Shown: positions 23,701-35,940, counted from the stretch's first letter. The stretch: 48,586 nucleotides of DNA from Sphaeroforma arctica JP610 (GCF_001186125.1 NW_014040397.1:81984-130569), one strand, 5' to 3'. The notes: a model not told the origin generated them from the sequence alone. A program made the numbers and translations.

Positions 23701-26700
23701 ACCTCCCAACAACAGTGCACGCTTGTGAGCACCCGGTACACTCGCCAAGGGCGAACCCCCACTTGACAGCTCTTTGCTCGGGTCACCAGTACTTTTCGCC
23801 GAGTTGCTAGGCACAAGGACGGGCGTCACAGTAACAGGACTGGTCCTCCCCGCCGGTATCGGGGTGCTGCCTCGTGTACAGCTCGCACTATGTCTCGCAC
23901 TGAGCAGGCTGACTCGGGCTTTCTTGGCCTTGCTCTTATTCGCCAGTGTTCTCCGGGCTAACTCGGCCTTGAGATTCGCCAGTCGCTCGGCATGGGTCAG
24001 TGGAACACTGGCCACGTTCCTGTTAGTAGCGGCAACGGCCTCGTCGCTGCTGCTGTCCGTATCCGTATCGTCTGGGTACAGAACGGTGGGCTGGCGCAGG
24101 AACAATGGCTCGGGTGGGAACACAGCCCTCTTTACGGGGCGCAGGGTTGACCCAGTACTCGTACTGGGGCCCTTTTTGTGAGGCATGCTTCCAGTCTGAG
24201 TTGCGTCGGGGATGGGTGTACGCGATCCCACCAGGGGTGCCGAAACCCCGCGTTGGGTCCGGGTCTGGGATTGTGTTTGGGATTGACTTGCTATTGCGTT
24301 CGCATTATTATTAACTGTACTTGCGGTTGTGGTGGCCGGTGGCAGTGCAGCAGTGGGGTGTTGGGCCTTGAGTCGATTGAGGAAGGCGGCTGCGTGGTTA
24401 ACGCACGGGGTTTTTGCAGATGGTGGAACGGGTGATACTGAGCGGCTGAGCGAGCTCTGATTCGCTGCCGCAGGCACAGATGGATTCTGATTGGACACGC
24501 TACTTTCAGACGCATTCTGATTGGCGGGCGCGTCCTTGTCCGTGGTTGGCTTCTTGGCCTTTTTCGCCAGTAGCTGGGCTCGCAACGCGTTTATGTCCAA
24601 CCCAATCATCTGTTGCTGTGCTTTCTTGCGTTTAACGATGGTTTCCATGGCTTTCGCGCGCAGTTTATCTAGGTCAACTGAAGACGCGGATATCGGCTTC
24701 TTCACGGAATCGACGGCCTACGGGGCGTGTGAAGTGAGATAGGATTTGCGAACGTTTCGGAATATACATGTATATATAAGCCAGTGCCACCTTACGAATT
24801 GAAAGCTAGGTCTCCGAATGTTTATACCACGAAGATGCGTCAATTGGTATATTAACAGAAATGGCCGCCTACTTAGGACGTATGGAAGATAATAAATATA
24901 ATTGACCGAAACTGAATGACTGAAGAACATATCACTTATCGGATTGTGCGATGAGTTTTCCCAATGCAAACATGTGATACAATCTAAATAGATTCCTCGA
25001 TAAATATATACACGACCGTGAATCTGACAAATAACTTTAACGTAGTTTTTAAATCCTACGCACAACACTCAATTGCGAAATTCTATAATATTACACCTCA
25101 AAAAATATACATACTAAACTTCAAACGAAAGAAGCTTGCCAAGACATACACAAACAGCGCGACTATACGAAACTCATATTGCAAAAACAAACTCAACGAT
25201 CGCATGGGTATCATACACTACAAAACATGTCTGGAATTTCAGCATTGGCATACACTGAACGCAATCCACACCCAGCGCTGGGCTGGCGTATTCAAAACTA
25301 ATATCTATACCGGTGACGCAACGCTTGTCGATGTGTGGTTAGGCTCGGCTGTCGAGGGTATAGTGGGTCTGGGTGCAGCAGGATATATTTCGATGGCAAC
25401 AGGTGGACTTCTCTCGTCCTCTGAACTCATTTCCATGTCTTCTGATTGGATGATATCGTCTTGGTGCACTTTCACCTCGCCATTGGCGGCAGTTGATTGG
25501 ACGACAGGTTGAGTGTCGCTATTGGTGGATTCTGATTGAGGCTCGGCGGGCTTAACGGGTTCTATCGACATCCAGAAAGGAGGAAAAGAATCGCGCCCGA
25601 GTTAAAACTCGACCTTACTAGATATCAACAAGGCGCGCTGTGCTAGTAACCAACAATCAGCATACATCCAGCTGCAGGTTTTTCAATATTTACACGCGCA
25701 CACACACTCACTCGAGTGAACGTTCACGCACGTATACACACCGACCCAGACGTGACGCTGAACAAGCTTTATCGAGATAACCAACTACCAAATATGATCC
25801 ATGAGCTTGCCATAGCACAACACGCGAGCGACTTCCACAATAACATATAGAGTATAGGACTAGTTTGATTACCTTTCCCTTCAACTGGAGGGGATGGTAA
25901 GTTGGGCATCAACTGCCCAGTGATTAAGTCCTCCACTACAAGTCCGTTCTCCGACGCAATACTCTTGAGATCAAGTGTCGAAGCTGAATAGGGCATTTCA
26001 CAGGACAAAGTTCCCTCGACAATGGCCGAGGCCGCGTCACATTTTATACCCGAGCCAAACATAACGGGTGAGCTTTTGTGCTTCTTTGTGAGGGTCTCCA
26101 AATGATCGTTATCTGTGACGGGTTTAGCAGGCGGTGTGCAATTAAGACATTGTGCGAGCAATTTAGGCGATCTTTTTTCTGAGGTCTTCTGAGGGATCGT
26201 TATTTATAGCAATGGACTAAAAACGAGCGGCCAAGGGAATGCCCCTCATTGAAGTGAACACAATAAGAAAAATATGCAGGTTTAGGCTAGTACTCACTCT
26301 TCTCTCAACCTCAAGCCTGTACACCATTGCAATAAAATAAAATCTTCAGAACATACAGGTTTTCGGGTTTTACAGGCAGAAGCATTGAGGAGATACGGCC
26401 CGTGCTTTATGTATAAATTTGAACACCTGAATGAACCGAGTAATTTAAACTGCCCACCGAACAACAGGTCACAGACAGCACATCCCTATGAAGGGAGACT
26501 TTCATGCTTTATATAATATTGGTACAAGCAAGCGTGTAGCCGCTATACTCTGACCCTTTCGGGACACGTGCCTGACTATCACACATAATACTTGAAACAC
26601 GATCTATTCATATACCACAAGTTAGTACTTATCCACAGGAACACCAGAGCTAGCACACCTCGTTGATGACAGAATCTCCCGCTTTCCACAACATTTGTAC

Positions 26701-28922
26701 TAGCAAGCATATAGCAGCTAACCCTGCTCACTTCGAAATACCACTTTGGATAGCCCCATACCAATAAAGACACAATCAATCGCTTCAAGGACAGCATATT
26801 CAAACAATTCCATACAGATATAATTATAGGAAGACGACTTCTAAGAACCACACCTTTGAATAATTCCATGCCGAAAAACACATGATCCTTCGGCACGAAA
26901 GCCTTGTTCTGGAAAACGGTATCCTCCGCAACACCGGACCTTTTTTCCGAATCGGAGTGCAGCCTGCTCCGCCTGTTTGACCGGGTAGGACTGGAGTCCC
27001 GTCTCTGCGTACTTGCTGAGCGTACACGGGTGTGGGTGTGTGCATACCCATCCCTCGACCTATACAGCCCAGTATCAGAATCTCTGCTGATTCGAGAGGC
27101 CCTGTCTCTGTCTCTCGGGCCGCTTTTTGCTGCATTCTGAGCCAAGCCCTGCAAGCGCTGGTGTGAGTGCAGAGAGGCGTAAGACCCATACTGACCATCC
27201 CCTACATCCAATACATTCTCCCTGTCTCTCTCTAACCCAAACGAATTCGTACTACGAACCGTGCTTGCACGTTTCCGTTGCGCTTCTCGCTTTTTTTGGC
27301 CCGCAGAAACCACAGGAATGCCCTCGAACCCTTCAGGCGCACGCATAGCCAAGGGATGGCCTCCCAATACATCGGGCCCAGCCCCATTTGCCGATAGACT
27401 GGTACCCACGCCATACGTCGTGGTGGCAGAATCAGGCGTGTGTGTGGTAGTTACGGTCTCGTACGGGTCGAAAAATCCAAAACCCAGTTGATTGCGGTTA
27501 TTGGTGTTGATGCCACTGATATTCACACCCGCACCCACACCCCAAGGACCAGACCCGGCTACTACTGATGTCTCGGCTATAGACTGTGAGCGCGATACCA
27601 CGTGCGAGGATGCACGAGATAGACGGTGGTTTCCAGGCCCATTTAAAGACCCGATTGAATCGAAGAAATCCCTACGGTTCTGGTTTTGTTGGCTGGTCGA
27701 GTGTTGTCTTCGGTTGTTATGTGTGGAGTGAAAATCGTCGCGTTGTTCGGCGAGGGCAGCTGAGCGCCCGTGGTTTCGTAGAAGCTCTTCATATTCATCG
27801 ACTTTGTCTGTGGAAGTGGGTACACCGGAAGGGTAGTGAGTAGGGGAGCGAGTGAGAAAACACAAACGGTATATATATATACACTTTTATGAATATACTT
27901 ATATATATATATCTATATATTATATCACAATTCAATAAAAAACATTTGTATTTTTGTATATAACAAACATATATATATATATATATATCCATTTAAACGA
28001 ATGTATACTATACGTGTATAAAATCAACACACTCAGCCACACCCAAACAGCCACACCCATATATATATATATATATATAGATTTACGTTCGCTTACATAT
28101 AGCATATATACATATATACACGTGTATTATATTATTTTATAGGCTGATTGTGCATATAGTTGTAAAATACCGCTGTGATAAAGAAGGCCACAATTCAATC
28201 TTCTGGGAGAGAAAAAATAGAACTCTCACATGGTCTTATGAGACACATACAAAAACACACGACGAAGAACTTCCACAATAGCATTAATACATAACATCAA
28301 GTAGGTACACACCCTCGTCAGCAGCGATGTTCCATAGCGATCGAGAGCCTCTACTCCTATAAGCGCTCGCGTCACTGTCCCTCGCATCAGCCCGTGTATT
28401 ACTTAGATCCGTATGTGTATGTGTATATATATGTGCACTCTCAGATACTTCATTTGTTGCACCGGAATTTCTCAAAGCATCACCCACTTCCACATTATCT
28501 TCACCGTAGTCACTGAGCTCGCCTTCTTCGCTGCTGCTGGTAGCGTCGCCCGCCGCCACATTCTGACTCATATTTTTATTTATAGGCCCACTTGACTTAG
28601 GCGTCTTCCTATTATTTATACTTGCATTTACTGCAACTGCCCGGGTTAACGCAAGTATTTTCGCCGTGTTTGTGGTTGCATTCACTTCGACAAGTTTAGT
28701 CGTTCTTACACTCTTATCGATACCTACACTCTCATCACACCCAGAGGACTTCGCAGTAGCATCTGTAGCATATGTATTCAGATTATTCAACCCCTGTAAT
28801 CGAGAGTTACTAATCTGTTTACAGTCACTCCCAGTTGTTCTACTGTTAGCACTTGGTTCGGCCGAACTAGACTTGTACGATTTAGCAGTATGACTATGTT
28901 CAGATGCACCGGCACTCAGCAT
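14735..28922 (-). CDS. ZFC3H1: ZFC3H1 orthologue (C3H1 zinc-finger exosome adaptor), 16 exons
   Basis: Exons 5' to 3': 28922-28313, 27807-26854, 26178-25873, 25561-25311, 24717-23339, 22880-22635, 22451-21922, 21618-21396, 21160-20809, 20516-20354, 20228-19840, 19677-17656, 16841-16624, 16159-16020, 15674-15537, 15033-14735. All 15 junctions agree in phase and give about 2739 aa (human about 1990). EEGELSDYGED (132-142) matches the human N-terminus, so ATG 28571 is an alternative start. A coiled coil lies at 1167-1248. The exon pair around 1499 joins KSYRFVPFYRTK to a CX8CX4CX3H finger (Cys1510, Cys1519, Cys1524, His1528) followed by KDYTLS, the PF10650-type zinc finger. HAT/TPR-like helices fill the C-terminal third, ending with a close match to human LPLCASLW. 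ZFC3H1 bridges MTR4 and PABPN1 (PAXT) to send polyadenylated nuclear RNA to the exosome. The long Ser/Thr/Pro-rich N-terminal half is low complexity and only weakly alignable. Confidence 0.93.
15034..15360 (-). repeat. Tandem array of 3' splice-site units in the last ZFC3H1 intron
   Basis: Five copies of a 67-71 bp unit begin exactly at the acceptor of the last exon. On the + strand each starts c(t/c)gagtagaaggtataag and carries ttaggggtgggtggg; the fifth copy is truncated. On the gene's strand each full unit presents a pyrimidine tract followed by tactcag or tactcgg, so four or so acceptor-like sites lie in series. Confidence 0.9.
16396..16505 (-). other. Diverged second copy of part of the upstream ZFC3H1 exon, within the intron
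   Basis: This stretch aligns base for base with the 3' half of the exon at 16841-16624 (shared ctgcaatggatgtagca and flanking matches, roughly 70% by eye). It is open in the same frame: PHATSIAVIIGYASVLGG here against PFATSIAASYGYAIGLGR in the exon. A ccag acceptor lies just upstream at about 16504. The donor position reads gactatat/gtatct, where the true exon has gactatag/gtatat, so GT is kept and the phase is the same. It could be a mutually exclusive exon or a decaying pseudo-exon. Confidence 0.7.
17111..17410. repeat. Direct tandem duplication of about 150 bp
   Basis: Two copies (about 17111-17260 and 17261-17410) share long exact blocks such as gacatacatacatgtcctgg and acaaaaaccacatcccatct. 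The high identity points to a recent duplication within the ZFC3H1 intron. Confidence 0.9.
17475..17655 (-). repeat. Tandem array starting at the donor of the large ZFC3H1 exon
   Basis: Four copies of a 46-50 bp unit containing cccaaatctctatacacac (+ strand). Read on the gene's strand, the first copy is the first bases of the intron itself (gtgtgtgtatagagattt directly after the exon's gtcag), and the next copies repeat agtgtgtatagagatttg. Confidence 0.85.
27850..28140. repeat. TA/TATG microsatellite cluster in the first ZFC3H1 intron
   Basis: Interrupted runs of tatata at 27868-27925, 27968-27988 and 28058-28078 with acaca pieces between them. Confidence 0.8.
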
Positions 28923-29572
28923 ACTATGGGCTGTAATAGCAATGCGATATGTATTGTGATGATATGAGATAGGTATGGTTTAATCTCTTGCTGCTGTGTA
29001 TGTTATACGTGTAAGTATGTATGTATGTATGTATTCATGTACATCATATAATACACAGGAAGTACGTGTATGTCCCTATACTCTCATATACGTGATGTAC
29101 AAATAGTGGCGTCACTGTGGCGGATGGTTGCTATTGCGCGTGTGGGCAAATGTTTGGGCCGTGCCAAATAGCGCGTGACAAAATAAGCAAATTTTCGAGG
29201 TCAACGACATGTACAATATTTTTTTCTTATAGTGCAAGCTTACTGATGCATACTGGTAATAAACATCTAGTAGAAATTAAAAAACAAAGTTACAGTCGAT
29301 TTTCAGGGTAACATAATTGAGAAAATATAGTTTAAAACATGTACTATTGTGTGTCGGAAACTATCTCATTTGGCTCGCGTGCTCTCAAATCGCCTCACAG
29401 CTGCAACATGTTGCTTCTGATAGATGTTAGCTTCTTATCCGAGATATATATCGTTTGTAGACCCTAAAAAGTGATAGTATTATTGCTCTCTCTCTATATA
29501 TATATACATATACATAAGCTTGTGAGCGTGTAGTGATACACACAGCGCAAGCGCTATATATATATATATAAA
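28923..29572. promoter_or_regulatory. Shared divergent promoter region of ZFC3H1 and BuGZ
   Basis: About 650 bp separate the start codons of two head-to-head genes. It contains tatgtatgtatg at 29015-29035 and a TA run just before the BuGZ start at 29553-29570. No other control motif is clear. That it is a promoter follows from gene orientation alone. Confidence 0.5.
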
Positions 29573-30188
29573 ATGGGGAAGAAGAAAAAATCGAAACCTC
29601 AAAAACCATGGTGCTACTACTGCGACCGCGAGTTTGACGATGAGAAGGTGCTGATTATGCACCAGAAAGCAAAGCATTTCAAATGTATTGTGTGTAGTAA
29701 GAAGCTCAATACGGCGGGTGGTATGGTTATACATTGTATGCAAGTCCATAAAGAACAAGTCAAGAGTGTGCCTAATGCGAAGGAGGGTAGGACGTCCGTG
29801 GACTTAGAGGTGTTTGGAATGGAAGGTATACCGGCTTCTGCGTTGCAACAAAAAGCGGGTAAGTCGAGTGCAGATAAGGTTCAACAAATGGTATTCTAAG
29901 CTTTGGGGTTTTTTTTGCTGGTTATGGCTGTCATGAATACCTATATACCTATATATATATACCTATATATATATATATATATGCATATACAGACATACAT
30001 ACATACATACATACATGCACAAACACACAAACACACACACACACACACACACACATATTATATATATATATATATATATATAATATAATATATATATAAC
30101 TATANAATATACATATATATATATATAGGTATAGTATATTATACTAANAGTATANNNNNNNNNNNNNNNNNNNNTATATATATATATA

Positions 30189-30243
<55 letters not shown>

Positions 30244-32364
30244 CATGTACGTATATATATATATATATATATATAAATATGTGTTCTTCACACGGACACA
30301 TGCTATGTATATCTCTTTGCGTTCGCTACGATTCTTAGATAATATTATATATTTACCACTTGTTCGACAATAATCAATGCTTTTTCCGATTATATGCATA
30401 TGAAAATCGGAATGGGAGACATCGGAATGCTGTGCAGATACTATCGTTGCTGACTGTGTTATAGACGGATGTAGTCGTTGAAGCTCTGTTTATCGAGTGT
30501 TTTTTTTCCGAATTAATGCCAAATATTGTAATTACGCAATCAAACATATTCACAGTCGAACGAGGATTGGCACCACAAGACGGCCCGGAGCAGAAGAAAC
30601 AAAAACTTGATTCTCCCGGGCCCAATGCACAACAGTCTAACTATGGAATGCCACAGATGCAACAACCAATGAATACGCAGCATATGAGCATGCCACCGCA
30701 GCAGATGTACGGCATGAATCCCCAAATGCAGCAAGGGTATGTATGTCTTCAGGGCGTTTGTGGAGTACACTAGCAATTTTTTTATGGGAAAATACAGATC
30801 TCCGATGAATCATATAGTCAGTTCGCAACATATGCGCGTATAGATGAGTTTTACGATAGGGGTCATGTATGCGTGCTGATCATTTATTGGGGACTGACAT
30901 GTATCTATAGGAGAGTGCTGCTGTGATATGATAAACGCAGTTTATGCACTCGGTGTGTTTGTGGGAACTTTTCTAACGGTAAATCATTTGCCTCCAGATA
31001 CAACCCGTACATGCAAATGCCTGGTCAAATGCCTGGTCAACCGATGCAAATGCCTGGATATATGGGACAAATGGGACAAATGGGGGGCCATATGATGGGT
31101 CACATGGGCGCACCCGGAATGGGGCCACCAGGACCGATGAATGGAGGCCGACCGATGGGTAAGTAGTTGTTGGTAGTAAGCCAAATCTAGTTGATTGTGT
31201 GCGTTGGTCTGTATTGGCATGATATTCGCATTGAATACATGATCTATGAGGCTCCTGGTTGTCATCAGACAAGAACCTCACATAAAACATTTTACTGTCA
31301 ACTCTAGGTATGGGCATGCCAGGGCAAATGGGACAAATGGGCCCTCCTCCTAATCAGCCACCCAATACCGGTATGAACCAAAACTCAAATACCGGTTCGC
31401 CGAACTCAGCTCCAGGAGGACCACACCCAGGCCAAAGCCCAGGCTCGAACCCAATGAACCAACAAAGTCAGACTCGTACGTCTTTGGCCGCGGATGGATC
31501 TACCAGAGGGTCTGTTGGTGCGGGTAGCGCCCCAGGACAGTCACAGAACGGGCCGCCGGGTGCGTCTGTAGATAGCTCAGCAGGTAATGATCGTATCTAT
31601 GTTCAAATATATCTTTAGACTTCTTTGTTTACGTACATGGTTTGCGTGAGGGATAGTCTATATGTTCTTACCGTATTTATGTAGTGATAACTCATGGTGC
31701 ATTATCGCTGGGGAACAATGGATCTGTGGCTAGCTCAGCAGGTGTCTACCTACAGAATTGGATCTCGGATTTACGTTCATCCCAGTCTTTGTTTTTTTGT
31801 ATGTATACGCGATATATTTCTAGTGCGTACGATGTCGCTGAAGAAGAGTGTGCGGTCAGCCAAACAAATACTTTCAAATGTATCTGCGGCTTGTATATAA
31901 ACAGATAAACCCTAATCTAGTACTATGAGTGTGTAGTATTGATTTTGTTGTCCAAACCAATTCATAAAGGGGCCAACCGGGGACCAGTGCATATATAGTC
32001 AGTCTAGGGCACATAGATGTACACAGGAACAATTTTCTGCTAGAAGACTGTTACAGCCCACACCTACCAAAGCCTCCGTCACATGCCTCCCTACACACGG
32101 ATACACATGATGTATACCAGTCCCATTCGAGAGTATTCGAACCGTCCCACGCTTTTCTACATACCGTATGTATGCGTTTGAGTGTATGCGAATCTCATTG
32201 AGTGCTGGGTTTCGTTAACAGATGGTTCCGGGACGTCCCAAAAACCTGTAGTACCTTCTGGTAGCAGTGCACCTGCACCCGGTTCTTCCGGACCGGGACA
32301 GGGTGCAAATGGCCCGCCTTCAATCTATTATACACAAGGGCAAGGAGGTAAGGTCGTGAGATAT

Positions 32365-32416
<52 letters not shown>

Positions 32417-35179
32417 GCATATATATATATATATATCACAAGTTTCATCTGAGTGTCCAAGTTTAGTACTCGTTGTATTCAAACTCGAAGCATTCAAGCA
32501 AAACATTGAATATCACGTTCCCATTCTTGATCCCAATCTCGTATGCTGTCTCATCGCTTACCTACCGGCCCTCCCTCAGGCATAAATGGACCTCCTCCTG
32601 GTATGAACGGCCCCAATTCTGGCAGAAACGGGCCCCCACCAGGCATGAATGGCCCACCTCCGGGTATGAACGGTCCACCTCCTGGTATGAACGGTCCACC
32701 TCCAGGCTATCGTGGAGACCCCAACTTCAGGCCAAATGGCCCCCCTCCGAGAATGGGGGGCATGTACAACGGCCCTCCAGGGCAACAACGGTCCTCCCCG
32801 GGACCACCACCCTCGGTAAGTTTACGTATATATGGATATGTAGTCTTTTTCTACTTGTTTGGGTGTGTGCATTTGTGTGTATATATGCATGTACTCGTAG
32901 GCATGCCTGGGGAAGCACGTGGTACGGACTTGCGACATGTTTTAGAATATTAGCGCGCTTTAATATGAAGCTATACCTGGTATAAGTTCAGAAATGTAGG
33001 CATGCGTGAGTGTTCCCATATATACCGCTCGAATTTGTATGGTCATGTGCATCCAGAGTTGTACCGAACGTCACTATAGCAGAGCCATTCAATACACACC
33101 CCTCCCTCATGCAACCGAACCCGCTCGTGGTCAGCAAGCCGTTTATAATTGGAAGGGGATTGTTATAGCGGCGATCATTTAAGAGGATGTTGTAGATGAT
33201 ATGGCTTGCTGGAACTAGAACTGAAAGTCTTTTTACCAGCCCATGGACTGCAAGCCATGCACCAAAGCATTCACTCATACGGCCGGTCCTTTTTTTTCAC
33301 TTAACAGGGCGGCCCTCCCCCGGCATTTGGGGCCTACTCCGCCGCGCCTTCGGGACCACCGCCCGCGTTCCAGGCGTACACCAAGGAGGAGCCTGCAGGT
33401 AAGTACTTCTTGACTAAGCTTAATGTAGATACTGCTTGACTAAGCTTAATGTAGAGCGATCCAGGTTGATAGGATTGTTATGTTATAACCTGCTGTGAGC
33501 AAACTGACGCATTGCCCAACTGCTCTGTCTATACATCCCTCTTGTAAATATATCCAGTACTCGTTCGTCAGCCGCTCCTTTACTGCCTATCGACAGAAGT
33601 TGTACACCACTTTAACTACTCAGTCAGAACTCCGCTATCTTGTATATCGACAAACTCGCGGTGCATCTGTGAGCTCTCGCTCTCTCTGCCATTCAATGAT
33701 ACGTTCACTTTTTTTTATACATCATCTTGAGCCCCTTCTTTCGCCCGTTCCTATCCATCTACTGACTCACGTTCTGTCCATCTCTATCATTTCCACCAGT
33801 GCCTCCTTGTCTATCTATTGACATACTGTTTGTGCTTCTCTATCCTTGACGACTTCAATTTCCTCACCACCTTTCTTATTGGTTTACTATCACACTATTT
33901 GACACATCTTTCCTATAAGTCGGACCTTTTTACTACCTTCCTTTTCCGTTTACCACCATACATATTGTACATCTCTATCCCATTCGTCTTGAAGCCCCGT
34001 TTTCTAACATACTTTCTGCACATAAGTATCCTGTACATCGTCAACATTCTTACAACCTTCCGTATCCGTTTACTTATATCTTCTGCAAATACCTATCCTG
34101 TACATCGTCAACCTCCTGACCACCTTCCTTATCCGTTTACTATCCTTATCCGTTTGCTAACATATCTTTTGCACATATCTATCCTGTACATCGTCAACCT
34201 CCTGACCACTTTCCTTGTCTGTTTACTATCCGTATTCGTTTACTATCCTTATCTGTTTACTAACATACCTCTCCATCATCTGCACCAGTCCCTGGCAGTG
34301 CCGCGCCGGCTCCTGTGCGAGCAACTACACCGCCCGTAGGCCCTCCGGTGCTGAAGGATAGCAAGCTCATCTTCTGGCACGCAGATAAATCAATGGTATG
34401 TCAAAACGTTAAAGCGTCTTGTTATATGCGTGTTTGGCGAGTGGTAATGGGTTTGTCGAACTGGGTTTTACGCTATGGGATGGTATGTCAAACGTAAAAG
34501 TGTCTGTCGGTACGTTTTGAGTGGGTAGGAAAATTTTGTTAAACTGTTTTGACACTGCCAATGTGCAAGTGACTGACAATGCGTTTGTAGTGAGTGTGAA
34601 TAGGTTTATTTGAACTGTTTTCGCACTATGGGATGGTATGTCAAGCGTAAAAGAGTCAATAAGTTGTTGACGAGTGTGAATAGGTTTGTCGAACTGTTTG
34701 GTTCTTGTAAGTCAATACTATAGAGGCAACTATCACTAGCCACGATGAGGAACATTAGTATGCGATGAGTAGAATAAACTATCTGTGGATAGAGGGCCAT
34801 GCGTGCACGCTTACTTACATCATCGATAAGTATATACACATTGATATTTGAAGAGTGGGAGCTCTTTCAGTATGCTATGTTAGTGCCATAAAGTCGCCGC
34901 TAGCCCACAGAGTGTTTATATTATCATTCACTGCCAATCGAAAGCGTATATATTATGGCATGTGTAAAGTGAGAAGCCTTCTAATCGAGCGTAAAAGTGT
35001 TGGAAGTCCGTTCCTATCCCTCATCTTTATATATATATATTTATCTGTATGTGTATATATGTATATATATATATATTACCATCTTTATATTTTTTAAGGA
35101 GGAGGTTCGAGCCGAGCTACCTCAGTACGGAATGAATCTTGCAGAGATCAGCAGTGGTCCCCAGCCAGCCGCCATGTGA
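29573..35179 (+). CDS. ZNF207: BuGZ / ZNF207 orthologue, complete, nine exons
   Basis: Exons: 29573-29858, 30556-30736, 30998-31158, 31308-31583, 32222-32347, 32580-32815, 33308-33398, 34289-34395, 35099-35179; all phases agree and give 514 aa. Exon 1 holds both C2H2 fingers (C14, C17, H30, H35 and C38, C41, H54, H59) in the family's signature context ([15 protein letters not shown], then HCMQVHKE and GMEGIP). The middle is Met/Gly/Pro/Gln-rich low complexity, including four to five near-perfect GPPPGMN repeats around 32580-32715, as expected for BuGZ, whose disordered part forms condensates. The C-terminus carries the GLEBS-type Bub3-binding motif: [11 protein letters not shown] (478-488) followed by the key Glu-Glu pair (489-490) and LPQY. 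BuGZ stabilises Bub3, loads it on kinetochores, binds microtubules and associates with splicing factors. An AATAAA lies at 35590-35595. Confidence 0.96.
29930..30290. repeat. Compound TA/CA microsatellite with an assembly gap (Ns)
   Basis: Long tatata and cacaca runs in BuGZ intron 1. Single Ns occur at about 30105 and 30148, and a run of about 20 Ns lies at 30155-30174. The intron length here is uncertain. Confidence 0.95.
31685..31741 (+). other. Candidate 57-bp cassette exon in BuGZ intron 4
   Basis: A tttatgtag acceptor opens a 57-bp segment that is phase 1 on both sides, so its inclusion would add 19 residues without shifting the frame. It ends tctgtggctagctcagcag before gtgtct. The preceding constitutive exon ends tctgtagatagctcagcag before gtaatg, so the two 3' ends are near copies. 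This suggests exon-end duplication, with the copy now either alternative or unused. Confidence 0.45.
33405..33455 (+). repeat. Direct repeat pair close to the BuGZ exon 7 donor
   Basis: cttgactaagcttaatgtag occurs twice in tandem starting 9-10 bp after the exon end. Confidence 0.85.
33700..34288 (+). repeat. Degenerate pyrimidine-rich array running up to the BuGZ exon 8 acceptor
   Basis: Units containing atcctgtacatcgtcaac recur at about 34027, 34097 and 34182, with ttatccgtttacta and ctaacatatcttttgcac between them. The final unit passes into ctaacatacctctccatcatctgcaccag, the true acceptor. An earlier copy at about 33781-33801 reads atcatttccaccag, which is acceptor-like. Confidence 0.75.
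34396..34700 (+). repeat. Tandem array of 5' splice-site units in BuGZ intron 8
   Basis: The intron opens atg/gtatgtcaaaacgt. The phrase ggatg/gtatgtcaaacgtaaaag returns with gt at 34483, and ggatg/gtatgtcaagcgtaaaag with gt at 34636. The spacer phrase ggtttgtcgaactg is also repeated. Each copy therefore carries a donor-like atg/gtatgt. Confidence 0.85.
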
Positions 35180-35732
35180 ACAGAGACTACCGGAGTGTGT
35201 TTGCATCTGACAGGCGAGTGTACCATGCGGTAGGTCGACGTGCTCATCGCGACAAGGTAAATTAGTGGGCAATTGCTGGTGAATTAGTTCTACACTATTA
35301 ATATAAACCAAACGACCACGCACCGTGGGGAGAACAATTTGGGCCTTGAATGCCCTGATGCGGCCTTCACTGGTTGATACTTACACTACACACAGCATTT
35401 AGTCGTATGTGGGTGGATTGGATAGGCGCTTGAACCTGCTGAATAGTATGGGTCCGGTGTCAAGGCACGTGCAGTGTTTAATGGAGAACGCTCTGTTGCG
35501 TCATCATCGGCGTCGTCGTCGACAAGTACTTGCTTATTTAGTAGTATCGAATATGCAACAGCACCATCCATGGGGATTCCAATACAAACAATAAAGTTAT
35601 GTAAGAAACTATGTGCTTCGGAATTTGAACTATGAACCGAGTTAGAGAGGAAAATCACAAATTGGATAGGGGTGTCTCAAAATGGCAGAATGGGAATGGG
35701 ATTTCCTTCCGATGACATCCGCAAGTTATGTT

Positions 35733-35940
35733 GGACTGCTTATCGATTGCATTTTGCGTGGATGAAGTATGAGGAACCCGAAATTAGGAAGGAGAAAGAA
35801 GGATTGGATTATATCTCACCGCTATTCGATTGCGCTTTGGATGGATAAAGTATGAGAAATTCGAAATGGGATGACAAAAGAGGATTGGATTTAATCACGC
35901 TGCTTATCCACTGCGCCTGGGATGGATCAAGTATGTCAAA
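35733..35940. repeat. Tandem repeat of about 80-85 bp, roughly three copies
   Basis: Copies begin near 35733, 35818 and 35897. They share ctgcttatcgattgc-type starts, gatgaagtatga/gataaagtatgag and aggattggat. Confidence 0.75.

Noticed and set aside
25018-25512. 164-codon + strand frame
   Set aside because: Its second half is antisense to a phase-supported ZFC3H1 exon and the first half is AT-rich with no motif.
35409-35594. Small protein downstream of BuGZ
   Set aside because: It lies between the BuGZ stop and its likely AATAAA, with a low-complexity His/Arg run; best read as 3' UTR.
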